The notes under the pieces: model-generated
What the model was told of the DNA's origin: nothing
Database searches by the model: none
Seen by the model: the letters and a program-made list of their open reading frames with translations, nothing else
In this document: in pieces, positions 56,825 through 64,000 of the stretch
Position numbering within the stretch: the first letter of the stretch is position 1
How the letters are laid out: each line of letters opens with the position of its first letter
Translations under genes and position numbers: made by a program
From: Rothia nasimurium
GTDB lineage: Bacteria > Actinomycetota > Actinomycetes > Actinomycetales > Micrococcaceae
Assembly (NCBI RefSeq): GCF_928382285.1
Contig: NZ_CAKMSS010000003.1
Location: forward strand, 62,001 to 126,000
Direction of reading: 5' to 3'
DNA length: 64,000 bases

Positions 56825-57796
56825 GTGGTCTATGAAATTATTTCACCCAAGGTTTCGGGTGTTGTGCTAGCTGATTTTGAGCGGTTGGCTGAGCTGGCCC
56901 GGCGGCAGGACGGCGCCTCCCCCTTTTCTGAGCAGACCTTTGTTGAGCTGCACAAGGCAGCTGCGGGGGCGGACGCCGGTGTGCGGCTTTTTGAGGCCCG
57001 GCAGGCTGGTGCGCCCCTAGGTTTTGCGGCCCTGGTGAGAGAAGGCAAGATCTGGGTGTTGGAGGCCGCTGTTGCCCCCGAGGCCCGTGGCCAGGGCCTT
57101 GGCTCGGCCCTAATAGGCGCGGCGGTTGAGGCTGCCGGTGAAGAGCCGCTTCGGGCCTGGGTACACGGTGGTTCTGATACGTCTAGCCCTGCCCTGCAGG
57201 CTGCAACCCACCTGGCCGATAAGCTGGGCTGGCGCCCTACTCGCGAACTCTACAAGCTGGGTCTGGCCCTGACCGATGAGGCGCGGGAGAGCGTCCGCGC
57301 CGCTGCCCAGGCCCGCCCCCTCCCCGCTGGCCTAACGCTGACCACCTACACCCCCGACCGGGCTGAGGCCTGGGTGCAGGTCAATGCCCAGGCCTTTGCC
57401 CACCACCCCGAGCAGGGGCGGCTAACCCTCGATGACCTTGCGGCCCGCACCGACTCTGACTGGTTCCGGGCAGAAGGGTTCTTCCTGGCTGTAGAAAAGG
57501 ACGGGCAGCTGGCAGGCTTCCATTGGACCAAGATTCCTACCGGCCAGGGCGAGCACCCCGAAGGGGAAGTCTATGCGGTGGGCATCGCGCCCACCTGGCA
57601 GGGTAAGGGGCTGGGGAAGGCTCTGACCCTAGCCGGCATGGCCTATCTAGCCGGGGCTACCGACGAGTCCGGCACGCCCCTTGACCGCATCGTCCTCTAT
57701 GTCGATGCCGACAACACCGCCGCTGTAGCCCTCTACCGCTCCCTCGGCTTTACCCCCCTCACCATCGACCGACAGTACGCACCTGCCCACCCCTAA
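56825..57796 (+). CDS. mshD: Mycothiol synthase
   Basis: The 323-residue protein has two GNAT domains. The first has [20 protein letters not shown]; the second has [20 protein letters not shown] with [17 protein letters not shown]. Two-domain acetyltransferases of this length next to glnR are mycothiol synthases, which acetylate the cysteinyl amine of Cys-GlcN-Ins in the last step of mycothiol synthesis. This supports an actinobacterial origin. The GTG start has AGGAGG 5 nt upstream, 36 bp after glnR. Confidence 0.92.
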   Translation: MVYEIISPKVSGVVLADFERLAELARRQDGASPFSEQTFVELHKAAAGADAGVRLFEARQAGAPLGFAALVREGKIWVLEAAVAPEARGQGLGSALIGAAVEAAGEEPLRAWVHGGSDTSSPALQAATHLADKLGWRPTRELYKLGLALTDEARESVRAAAQARPLPAGLTLTTYTPDRAEAWVQVNAQAFAHHPEQGRLTLDDLAARTDSDWFRAEGFFLAVEKDGQLAGFHWTKIPTGQGEHPEGEVYAVGIAPTWQGKGLGKALTLAGMAYLAGATDESGTPLDRIVLYVDADNTAAVALYRSLGFTPLTIDRQYAPAHP

Positions 57797-57831
57797 TCTT
57801 TACCACCGCCCCTCGCATTGAAAGGCACACC

Positions 57832-60060
57832 ATGACCACTACACCGGCAGAAACCCCGGCCCACCCCCATATCAACGGCGATATTAACAAGCTCGAACGC
57901 GCCGAAACCCGCGTAGACCGCATCGACGTGGGCGAAAAAATCAAGCAGCCCAACCTCGAAGGCGATTTCGGCAGCGACCGCTTCCTTGACCGCGAAATCA
58001 GCTGGCTCGAGTTCAATACCCGAGTGCTCGAACTGGCCGAAGACCCCAACCTCTACCTGCTAGAGCGCCTGAACTTCCTCTCCATCGTCACCAGCAACCT
58101 GGACGAGTTCTTCATGGTACGCGTGGCGGGCCTCAAGCGCCGCATTGCCACCGGTATCGCCGTACCCTCAGCAGCCGGGCTCTCCCCCGAAGAACAGATG
58201 GAAGAAATCTCCGAGGCCGCCCATGCCCTGCAGGAGCGCCAGTACCGTGTCTTCCACGAGCAGGTCTACCCCGAGCTGGAAAAGGAAAACATCCGTATCG
58301 TCGGTTGGGCAGACCTCTCCTCCAGTGAGCAGGAGCGCCTCTCCCGTTTCTTCCGCGCCGAGCTCTTCCCCGTGCTCACCCCCCTGGCTGTTGACCCGGC
58401 CCACCCCTTCCCCTACATTTCTGGTCTGTCGCTCAACCTGGCCGTCATCGTCCGCAACCCCCAGACCGGCAAGGAGCTCTTCGCCCGCCTCAAGGTGCCC
58501 GAAGCCATCGAGCGCATGGTGGCCGTTGACGGCGCCCGCGCGGTCAAGTCCTCCTCGGGCGAGGTCCGCTTCATCCCCCTTGAGGTCATTATCGCCGAGC
58601 ATCTCGACATGCTCTTCCCCGGCATGGAGGTCGTGGAGCACCACGCCTTCCGCGTGACCCGCAACGAGGATCTTGAAGTTGAAGAAGACGACGCCGAGAA
58701 CCTGCTCAAGGCCCTAGAAACCGAGCTGCTGCGCCGCCGCTTTGGCCCCCCGGTGCGTCTGGAGGTTGAAGACACCATCAACCCCACCATCCTTGACCTG
58801 CTCGTTTCAGAGCTGCGTATCGACGAGCACGAGGTCTACAAGCTCCCCGCTCCCCTCGATTTGCGCGGCCTGTCCGATATCGCCAAGACCAACCGCCCGG
58901 CCCTGCACTACCCCAAGCACATCGCCCACACCTCCCGCTGGCTCAACGCCAACGAGACCTCCAAGGCAGCCGACGTCTTTACCGCAACCCGCGACCACGA
59001 CGTCCTGCTGCACCACCCCTACGACTCCTTCGCCACCAGCGTGCAGGCCTTCCTGGAGCAGGCCGCGGCCGACCCGGCCGTCCTCGCCATTAAGCAGACC
59101 CTCTACCGTACCTCCGGCGACTCCCCCATCGTGGACGCCCTCATTGAGGCAGCCGAAGCCGGCAAGCAGGTGCTGGCCCTGGTTGAGATTAAGGCCCGCT
59201 TCGACGAAGAGGCCAACATCAACTGGGCCCGCAAGCTGGAACGCGCGGGCGTGCACGTGGTCTACGGCATCGTGGGCCTAAAGACCCACTGCAAGCTCTC
59301 CCTGGTTGTGCGTAAAGAGGCGGACGGGCTGCGCCGCTACTGCCACATCGGCACCGGTAACTACCACCCCTCCACCGCCCGCTTCTACGAGGATCTCGGT
59401 CTCATCACCTGCGACCCGCAAATCGGTGAGGACGTCTCCCGCCTCTTCAACCAGCTCTCCGGCTACGCCCCGAAGACCACCTACAAGCAGCTGCTGGTTG
59501 CCCCCCGCTCCCTGCGTTCGGGCCTGATTGACAACATCAACAAGGAAATCGAGCACAAGCGCGCGGGCCACGCCGCCAAGATTCAGATCAAGTGCAACTC
59601 CATGGTCGATGAGGCCATCATCGACTCCCTCTACCGCGCCTCCCAGGCAGGGGTTGAGGTCAACGTGGTCGTTCGCGGTATCTGTGCCCTGCGCCCCGGC
59701 GTCCCCGGCCTCTCCGAGAACATCAAGGTGCGTTCAGTCCTGGGCCGCTTCCTCGAGCACTCCCGCGTCTTCACCTTCGAAAACGCCGGGACCCCCAAGG
59801 TCTACATCGGTTCAGCAGACATGATGCACCGCAACCTCGACCGCCGTGTTGAAGCCCTGGTGCATGTGAAGGCAGAAGCCCATATCAAGTACCTGCTAGA
59901 GATGTTCGACAACTACCTCTCAGAGAAAACCAGCAACTGGCACCTGGGGTCAGACGGCACCTGGGAACGCCACCACTTGGCAGCCGACGGCTCACCCTTG
60001 CGCGATGTGCAGGCCTACTACCTGGCTAGCCGCGACCAGAAACGCAACAAGCGAGCCTAA
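57832..60060 (+). CDS. ppk: Polyphosphate kinase
   Basis: The 742-residue PPK1 builds polyphosphate from ATP. The N-domain has [20 protein letters not shown] and [20 protein letters not shown]. The catalytic region includes HHPYDSF and [20 protein letters not shown], the autophosphorylated-histidine regions [17 protein letters not shown] and [14 protein letters not shown], and the late [15 protein letters not shown]. It starts 35 bp after mshD. The next gene is a MutT1-like enzyme, the same pairing as in mycobacteria. Confidence 0.97.
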   Translation: MTTTPAETPAHPHINGDINKLERAETRVDRIDVGEKIKQPNLEGDFGSDRFLDREISWLEFNTRVLELAEDPNLYLLERLNFLSIVTSNLDEFFMVRVAGLKRRIATGIAVPSAAGLSPEEQMEEISEAAHALQERQYRVFHEQVYPELEKENIRIVGWADLSSSEQERLSRFFRAELFPVLTPLAVDPAHPFPYISGLSLNLAVIVRNPQTGKELFARLKVPEAIERMVAVDGARAVKSSSGEVRFIPLEVIIAEHLDMLFPGMEVVEHHAFRVTRNEDLEVEEDDAENLLKALETELLRRRFGPPVRLEVEDTINPTILDLLVSELRIDEHEVYKLPAPLDLRGLSDIAKTNRPALHYPKHIAHTSRWLNANETSKAADVFTATRDHDVLLHHPYDSFATSVQAFLEQAAADPAVLAIKQTLYRTSGDSPIVDALIEAAEAGKQVLALVEIKARFDEEANINWARKLERAGVHVVYGIVGLKTHCKLSLVVRKEADGLRRYCHIGTGNYHPSTARFYEDLGLITCDPQIGEDVSRLFNQLSGYAPKTTYKQLLVAPRSLRSGLIDNINKEIEHKRAGHAAKIQIKCNSMVDEAIIDSLYRASQAGVEVNVVVRGICALRPGVPGLSENIKVRSVLGRFLEHSRVFTFENAGTPKVYIGSADMMHRNLDRRVEALVHVKAEAHIKYLLEMFDNYLSEKTSNWHLGSDGTWERHHLAADGSPLRDVQAYYLASRDQKRNKRA

Positions 60061-60110
60061 GCCGGGCGCAGACGTCCGCGCCTTGTCCACCGCTCACAGC
60101 TAAGGGGCTT

Positions 60111-60153
60111 AGAATGTCCTTGGGTTAACATTCGGTTAACTCAAGGACATTCT
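60111..60153. promoter_or_regulatory. 43-bp palindrome with GGTTAAC direct repeats before mutT1
   Basis: Nineteen-base arms starting agaatgtccttg pair with a single mismatch around ATTCG. The centre contains GGTTAAC twice at 11-bp spacing, like the direct-repeat layout of PhoP boxes. The right arm includes AAGGA, which would be the SD for the ATG at 60156. It may be an operator, the ppk terminator, or an RNA hairpin hiding the SD. Confidence 0.6.
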
Positions 60154-60155
60154 GA

Positions 60156-61187
60156 ATGCCTGCCCACCCCCACGGAGCTTCCCACATGCCGCACACCGAG
60201 ACCTTCTACGCCGCCCACACCCACGACGGAGCGCTCTCGCTCAGCCGAGGCCCCCACAACCGGGCAGCTGTCAACGCAGCAGGCGCCATTATCTGGCGCT
60301 GGCACCACGACCAGGTGCAGGTCCTCATCATCCACCGCCCCCGCTACGATGACTGGTCCTGGCCCAAGGGCAAGCAGGACCCCGGCGAAACCCTGCCCGA
60401 AACCGCCATCCGGGAAATCCGCGAAGAGGTCGGGCTCAACGTCACCCTCGGCGCCCCTCTGGCGGTAACCGCCTACGAGGTCAAGGGCAAGCCCAAGGAG
60501 GTCTACTACTGGGCAGCCGAAGCACCCGCCGGGCAAAAAGCCGTTGCCGATGAGGGCGAAGTGGACGAGCTGCGCTGGGTCACTCCCAAGCAGGCCCGCA
60601 CCATGCTCACCAACGCCACCGACAAAGAGCCCCTCGACGCCCTACTGGCCCTGGCCCATGCGCAGAACCTGCGCACCCGCCCGGTGATTATCGTCCGCCA
60701 TGCCAAGGCCAAACCGCGCGCCAGCTGGGCCGGGGCCGAAGGCGAGCGCTCACTTGCGGCTACCGGCAAGCGCCAGGCACTGGCGGTAGGACGCCTGCTG
60801 GAGGCCTGGCAGCCCGAACGCATCATTTCCTCCCCCTGGGTGCGCTGCATGCAGACGGTCTACCCCTATTCGAAGGCCTCTGGTATTTCCATCAAGGAGA
60901 AGCGGGCTCTGACCGAGGCTCACCATGCCCGGGCGCCCAAGCACGCCCGTAAGGTGGTCGAGTCCCTCTTTGAGAAGCGGGATAAGTCGGTCATGCTCTG
61001 CACCCACCGCCCGGTGCTGCCCACCGTCCTTGAGGTTCTGGGCGAGCACCTGAATAAGCAGCTACGCCCCCATCTGCCCGTGCATGACCCTTACCTCAAG
61101 CCCGGGGAGATGTGGGTCTTGCAGGTGTCTGTGGCCCACCCCAAGACCGTGGTGTCGCTGGAACAAATTAAGCCTTTTGACGATTAA
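60156..61187 (+). CDS. mutT1: MutT1-like Nudix hydrolase with C-terminal histidine phosphatase domain
   Basis: The 343-residue protein has an N-terminal Nudix domain, whose box ends in [17 protein letters not shown] within the stretch KGKQDPGE onwards. A histidine-phosphatase domain follows, starting [20 protein letters not shown] with a second histidine in [20 protein letters not shown]. Mycobacterial MutT1 of this design cleans 8-oxo-dGTP and diadenosine polyphosphates. The first ATG at 60156 has AAGGA inside the preceding palindrome; an ATG at 60186 with GGAG is an equal alternative, since conserved sequence begins later. Confidence 0.9.
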   Translation: MPAHPHGASHMPHTETFYAAHTHDGALSLSRGPHNRAAVNAAGAIIWRWHHDQVQVLIIHRPRYDDWSWPKGKQDPGETLPETAIREIREEVGLNVTLGAPLAVTAYEVKGKPKEVYYWAAEAPAGQKAVADEGEVDELRWVTPKQARTMLTNATDKEPLDALLALAHAQNLRTRPVIIVRHAKAKPRASWAGAEGERSLAATGKRQALAVGRLLEAWQPERIISSPWVRCMQTVYPYSKASGISIKEKRALTEAHHARAPKHARKVVESLFEKRDKSVMLCTHRPVLPTVLEVLGEHLNKQLRPHLPVHDPYLKPGEMWVLQVSVAHPKTVVSLEQIKPFDD

Positions 61188-61194
61188 AGAAGAT

Positions 61195-62016
61195 ATGACT
61201 GTTATTCCTACCCCCTACGAAGACCTGCTGCGCGAGATTATGGCGACCGGCGATGAGAAAGCCGACCGCACCGGCACCGGCACCAAGAGCGTTTTCGGCC
61301 GTCAGATGCGCTTTGACTTATCTGAGAGTTTTCCGCTGATCACCACCAAGAAGGTGCACTTCAAGTCGGTGGTTATTGAGCTTCTCTGGTTCCTGCGCGG
61401 GGAGTCAAACGTGCGCTGGTTGCAGGAGCGCGGCGTGACGATCTGGGATGAGTGGGCGGACGAGGACGGCGAACTGGGCCCGGTCTACGGGGTGCAGTGG
61501 CGCTCCTGGCCGGCCGGTGACGGGCAGACCATCGATCAGATTGCCAAGGTGCTTGACTCGCTCAAGAACAACCCCGACTCCCGCCGTCATATTGTCTCTG
61601 CCTGGAACCCGGCTGAGGTTGACGACATGGCGCTGCCACCCTGCCATGCCCTCTTCCAGTTCTACGTGAAGACCCGGGAGGATGGCCAGAAGGAGCTCTC
61701 CTGCCAGCTCTACCAGCGGTCTGCCGATATGTTCCTGGGCGTGCCCTTCAACATTGCCTCCTATGCCCTGCTGACCCAGCTGATTGCTGAAGAGGTGGGT
61801 ATGGTGCCCGGTGAGTTTGTCTGGACCGGCGGTGACTGCCATATCTACTCCAACCACTACGAGCAGGTCACCGAGCAGCTGTCGCGCAAGCCCTACCCCT
61901 ACCCGCGCCTGCGCATTAAGAATAAGAAGCCCTCAATTTTTGACTACGAGTTTGAGGACTTTGAGCTGGTAGATTACCGCCATCACCCCCTCATTAAGGC
62001 CCCGATTGCGGTCTAG
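61195..62016 (+). CDS. thyA: Thymidylate synthase
   Basis: The 273-residue enzyme methylates dUMP using methylene-THF. It shows [20 protein letters not shown] and [20 protein letters not shown]. The nucleophile cysteine is in [12 protein letters not shown] (about residue 150), and the folate site is in [20 protein letters not shown]. The ATG at 61195 lies 7 nt after mutT1; the longer open frame upstream lies within mutT1. It forms a pair with folA, which regenerates tetrahydrofolate. Confidence 0.97.
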   Translation: MTVIPTPYEDLLREIMATGDEKADRTGTGTKSVFGRQMRFDLSESFPLITTKKVHFKSVVIELLWFLRGESNVRWLQERGVTIWDEWADEDGELGPVYGVQWRSWPAGDGQTIDQIAKVLDSLKNNPDSRRHIVSAWNPAEVDDMALPPCHALFQFYVKTREDGQKELSCQLYQRSADMFLGVPFNIASYALLTQLIAEEVGMVPGEFVWTGGDCHIYSNHYEQVTEQLSRKPYPYPRLRIKNKKPSIFDYEFEDFELVDYRHHPLIKAPIAV

Positions 62017-62032
62017 GGTCGAGGAGTTGAGC

Positions 62033-62662
62033 GTGAACGGTGAGCAGGTAAACGGCTCGGGTACCCTGCCCGAGCTAGCGGCTATCTGGGCGCAGGCGGG
62101 CAACGGGGTGATTGGCCGCGACGGCGATATGCCCTGGTATGCCCCCGAGGACCTAGCCCATTTTAAGGCCTTGACCCTGGGCGCCCCGGTCATTATGGGT
62201 CGGGTAACCTGGGAGTCCTGCCCTCCCCGCTTCCGCCCCCTACCGGGGCGGCTCAATCTTGTGATTACGCGTTCTGTCTCGCAGGTTGAAGAAAAGGATG
62301 GTGCCATCTGGGCGCCTTCTCTTGATGCGGCTTTGGGGGCGGCGCAGAGTTTAGCTCCGGACGCCCCCACCTACTGGGTCATTGGCGGCGGCTCTCTCTA
62401 CACCGAGGCCCTACACCGCACCGACCTACCCGGAGTAGCGGGTTGGCAGGTAACCCGGGTGGAGCGCACCCTCTTTGAGGCTGAGATTCCCGGTGATACC
62501 TACGCCCCTGAACTGGGGGCCGACTGGGCACTAGTTGCTGAGGACGCACCCGTCCGCTCTGAAAAAGGCTATGCGCTGACCGCCACCGGCGAGAAGCTCC
62601 CTCTCACCATGCGGTTCCAGACCCTGCGCCGGGAGCCCGTAAAAGCTAGACTGAAACCATGA
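62033..62662 (+). CDS. folA: Dihydrofolate reductase
   Basis: The 209-residue DHFR is longer than the usual 160 because of inserts in its second half. Conserved parts are [40 protein letters not shown] (the aspartate of the active site is conserved) and [16 protein letters not shown], the NADPH loop. The GTG at 62033 has GAGGAG 6 nt upstream; the frame open to 62006 would overlap thyA. It overlaps asd by ATGA. Confidence 0.94.
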   Translation: MNGEQVNGSGTLPELAAIWAQAGNGVIGRDGDMPWYAPEDLAHFKALTLGAPVIMGRVTWESCPPRFRPLPGRLNLVITRSVSQVEEKDGAIWAPSLDAALGAAQSLAPDAPTYWVIGGGSLYTEALHRTDLPGVAGWQVTRVERTLFEAEIPGDTYAPELGADWALVAEDAPVRSEKGYALTATGEKLPLTMRFQTLRREPVKARLKP

Positions 62663-63798
62663 CTTTTACATCTGGTGATTCCGTAGGCTTTGTTGGTTAC
62701 CGTGGCATGGTCGGCTCCGTGCTCATGAAGCGCATGCTCGAAGAAGGTGACTTCGAGGGTATCAACCCGGTCTTCTTCTCCACTTCCCAGGCCGGTTCAG
62801 CAGCCCCCACCTTCGGCGGGGCGCTGGAAGAGTCCATGCTCAAGGACGCCCACGATATCGACGAGCTCGCCAAGCTGCCCGTCATCGTGACCGCCCAGGG
62901 TGGCGACTACACCAAGGCAGTCCACACCCAGCTGCGCGAGCGCGGCTGGAGCGGTCTCTGGATTGACGCAGCCTCAACCCTGCGCATGAACGATGACGCC
63001 GTCATCGTGCTTGACCCCATCAACCGCGACGTCATCGACCGCGGCCTGGAGTCAGGGGTTAAGGACTTCATCGGCGGTAACTGCACCGTCTCCTGCCTGC
63101 TCATGGGCCTGGGCGGCCTGTGGAAGCAGGGACTGGTCGAGTGGGGCACCTCCATGACCTACCAGGCAGCCTCCGGTGGCGGCGCCCGCCACATGCGCGA
63201 GGTGCTCAAGCAGTTCGGCGATATCAACGGCTACGTAGCAACCGAGCTGGACGACCCCGCGTCCGCCATCCTTGAGATCGACCGCAAGGTGCTGGAACTC
63301 CAGCGCTCCGGCGACCTCGACACCACCCAGTTCGGCGTTCCCCTGGCCGGTTCACTGATTCCCTGGATCGACTCTGACCTGGGCAACGGCCAGTCCCGCG
63401 AAGAGTGGAAGGCCGAGGCTGAGTCCAACAAGATTCTGGGCCTTGAGGGTGATGACCGCGTGGTTCTTGACGGCCTGTGCGTGCGTATTGCAACCATGCG
63501 CTCCCATTCCCAGGCTCTGACCCTAAAGCTCAAGGAAGACCTGACCGTTGAGGAAATCGAGAAGATTATCGATGAGGACAACGAGTGGTCAAAGGTTATC
63601 CCCAACGCCAAGGACGCCACCGTCGAGGGGCTGACTCCCGTTGCGGCGTCCGGTACCCTGGATATCCCGGTGGGCCGCATCCGCAAGCTCAACATGGGCC
63701 CCCAGTACATCTCTGCTTTCACCGTGGGTGACCAGCTGCTGTGGGGCGCCGCAGAACCCGTGCGCCGCATGCTGAAGATTGCGACCGGCACCCTTTAG
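62659..63798 (+). CDS. asd: Aspartate-semialdehyde dehydrogenase, proteobacterial-type
   Basis: The 379-residue enzyme reduces aspartyl phosphate for lysine, threonine and methionine synthesis. Its motifs are [36 protein letters not shown], the catalytic cysteine in [18 protein letters not shown] (about residue 140) and [10 protein letters not shown]. These match the longer enzyme of E. coli type more closely than the ~345-residue form usual in actinobacteria, where asd usually follows lysC. Here it overlaps folA and no lysC is near, so acquisition by transfer is possible. Confidence 0.93.
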   Translation: MTFTSGDSVGFVGYRGMVGSVLMKRMLEEGDFEGINPVFFSTSQAGSAAPTFGGALEESMLKDAHDIDELAKLPVIVTAQGGDYTKAVHTQLRERGWSGLWIDAASTLRMNDDAVIVLDPINRDVIDRGLESGVKDFIGGNCTVSCLLMGLGGLWKQGLVEWGTSMTYQAASGGGARHMREVLKQFGDINGYVATELDDPASAILEIDRKVLELQRSGDLDTTQFGVPLAGSLIPWIDSDLGNGQSREEWKAEAESNKILGLEGDDRVVLDGLCVRIATMRSHSQALTLKLKEDLTVEEIEKIIDEDNEWSKVIPNAKDATVEGLTPVAASGTLDIPVGRIRKLNMGPQYISAFTVGDQLLWGAAEPVRRMLKIATGTL

Positions 63799-63807
63799 AC
63801 TGGTGCC

Positions 63808-64000
63808 ATGACAAAGAACGAGATGCCCCCGATTCACGACTCCCACGAGGAGCTGTGCGGGGGCATCCGTGCTTTAAATTTTAGGGTTGATAAGGGGTCG
63901 GACGTCCCGCCCTACTCCCAGCTGCGGCGGGCTATTATTGCGGCACGGGCTTCCGGCGCTCTGGCTGCCGGTGACCGGCTACCGCCCATGCGGGCGCTAG
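63808..64000 (+). CDS. GntR-family transcriptional regulator, N-terminal part (runs off the window)
   Basis: Sixty-four residues are visible. After a variable 30-residue start, the frame reads DVPPYSQLRRAIIAARASGA then LAAGDRLPPMRAL, the standard beginning of a GntR winged helix (PxYxQ--- I--G-L--GD-LPP-R-L). The effector part lies outside, so short YtrA-type, MocR-type and FadR-type cannot be told apart. It begins 9 nt after asd. The ATG at 63808 has no good SD. Confidence 0.75.
   Translation, partial: MTKNEMPPIHDSHEELCGGIRALNFRVDKGSDVPPYSQLRRAIIAARASGALAAGDRLPPMRAL

Overview
The window looks like chromosomal DNA from a Rothia-like member of the Micrococcaceae (Actinobacteria). This is inferred from the gene content and high-GC codon use: mycothiol synthase beside a GlnR-type regulator, an actinobacterial NusG with a long acidic N-terminus, a TTG-started rpoB, a tandem glycine riboswitch on gcvP, and a nitrate-respiration plus sucrose-PTS repertoire typical of oral Rothia. 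No species was confirmed by search.

Layout. 1-1.5 kb: 5' end of a secreted neutral ceramidase, divergent from a QsuD-like quinate/shikimate dehydrogenase. 1.6-9.1 kb: rpoB-rpoC. 9.3-15.3 kb: L-serine dehydratase and gcvP-gcvT behind a tandem glycine riboswitch. 15.4-23.6 kb: respiratory nitrate reductase narGHJI plus narK. 23.7-33.1 kb: molybdenum-cofactor and molybdate-uptake genes in two divergent operons (modA-modB-moeA-moaC-moaB-moaE-moeZ leftward; moaA-moaD-mobA-moeA2 rightward), which supply the cofactor for NarG. 33.2-39.7 kb: LacI regulator, acetyltransferase and sucrose module (EIIBCA, separate EIIA, GH32 hydrolase), with one shared LacI-type operator before the permease gene and before the hydrolase gene. 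40.9-48.9 kb: rplL, rplJ, rplA, rplK, nusG, secE and tRNA-Trp, with foreign-looking genes between rplJ and rplA. 49-51.8 kb: aminotransferase and pfkA. 51.8-52.8 kb: AT-rich pair encoding a secreted phospholipase A2 and a small membrane protein. 53-64 kb: ygfZ, a nitrobindin-like protein, small membrane proteins, glnR-mshD, ppk-mutT1, thyA-folA-asd and the start of a GntR regulator.

The classical secE-nusG-rplKA-rplJL-rpoBC order is kept on one strand but stretched: about 32 kb of accessory metabolism lies between rplL and rpoB, and about 4 kb lies between rplA and rplJ. The smaller gap includes an AT-rich two-gene island flanked by exact 47-bp direct repeats that copy the rplA 3' end and run into a copy of its terminator. 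The first island gene carries a C8 tract that puts its signal peptide out of frame with the rest.

Other non-genic signals are a family of at least four long palindromic intergenic elements sharing a core but with locus-specific self-complementary outer arms, a perfect 56-bp palindrome upstream of rplK, an intrinsic terminator inside the rplJ leader, and a 43-bp near-perfect palindrome with GGTTAAC direct repeats in front of mutT1. No insertion sequences, integrases, prophage genes or CRISPR arrays were seen.
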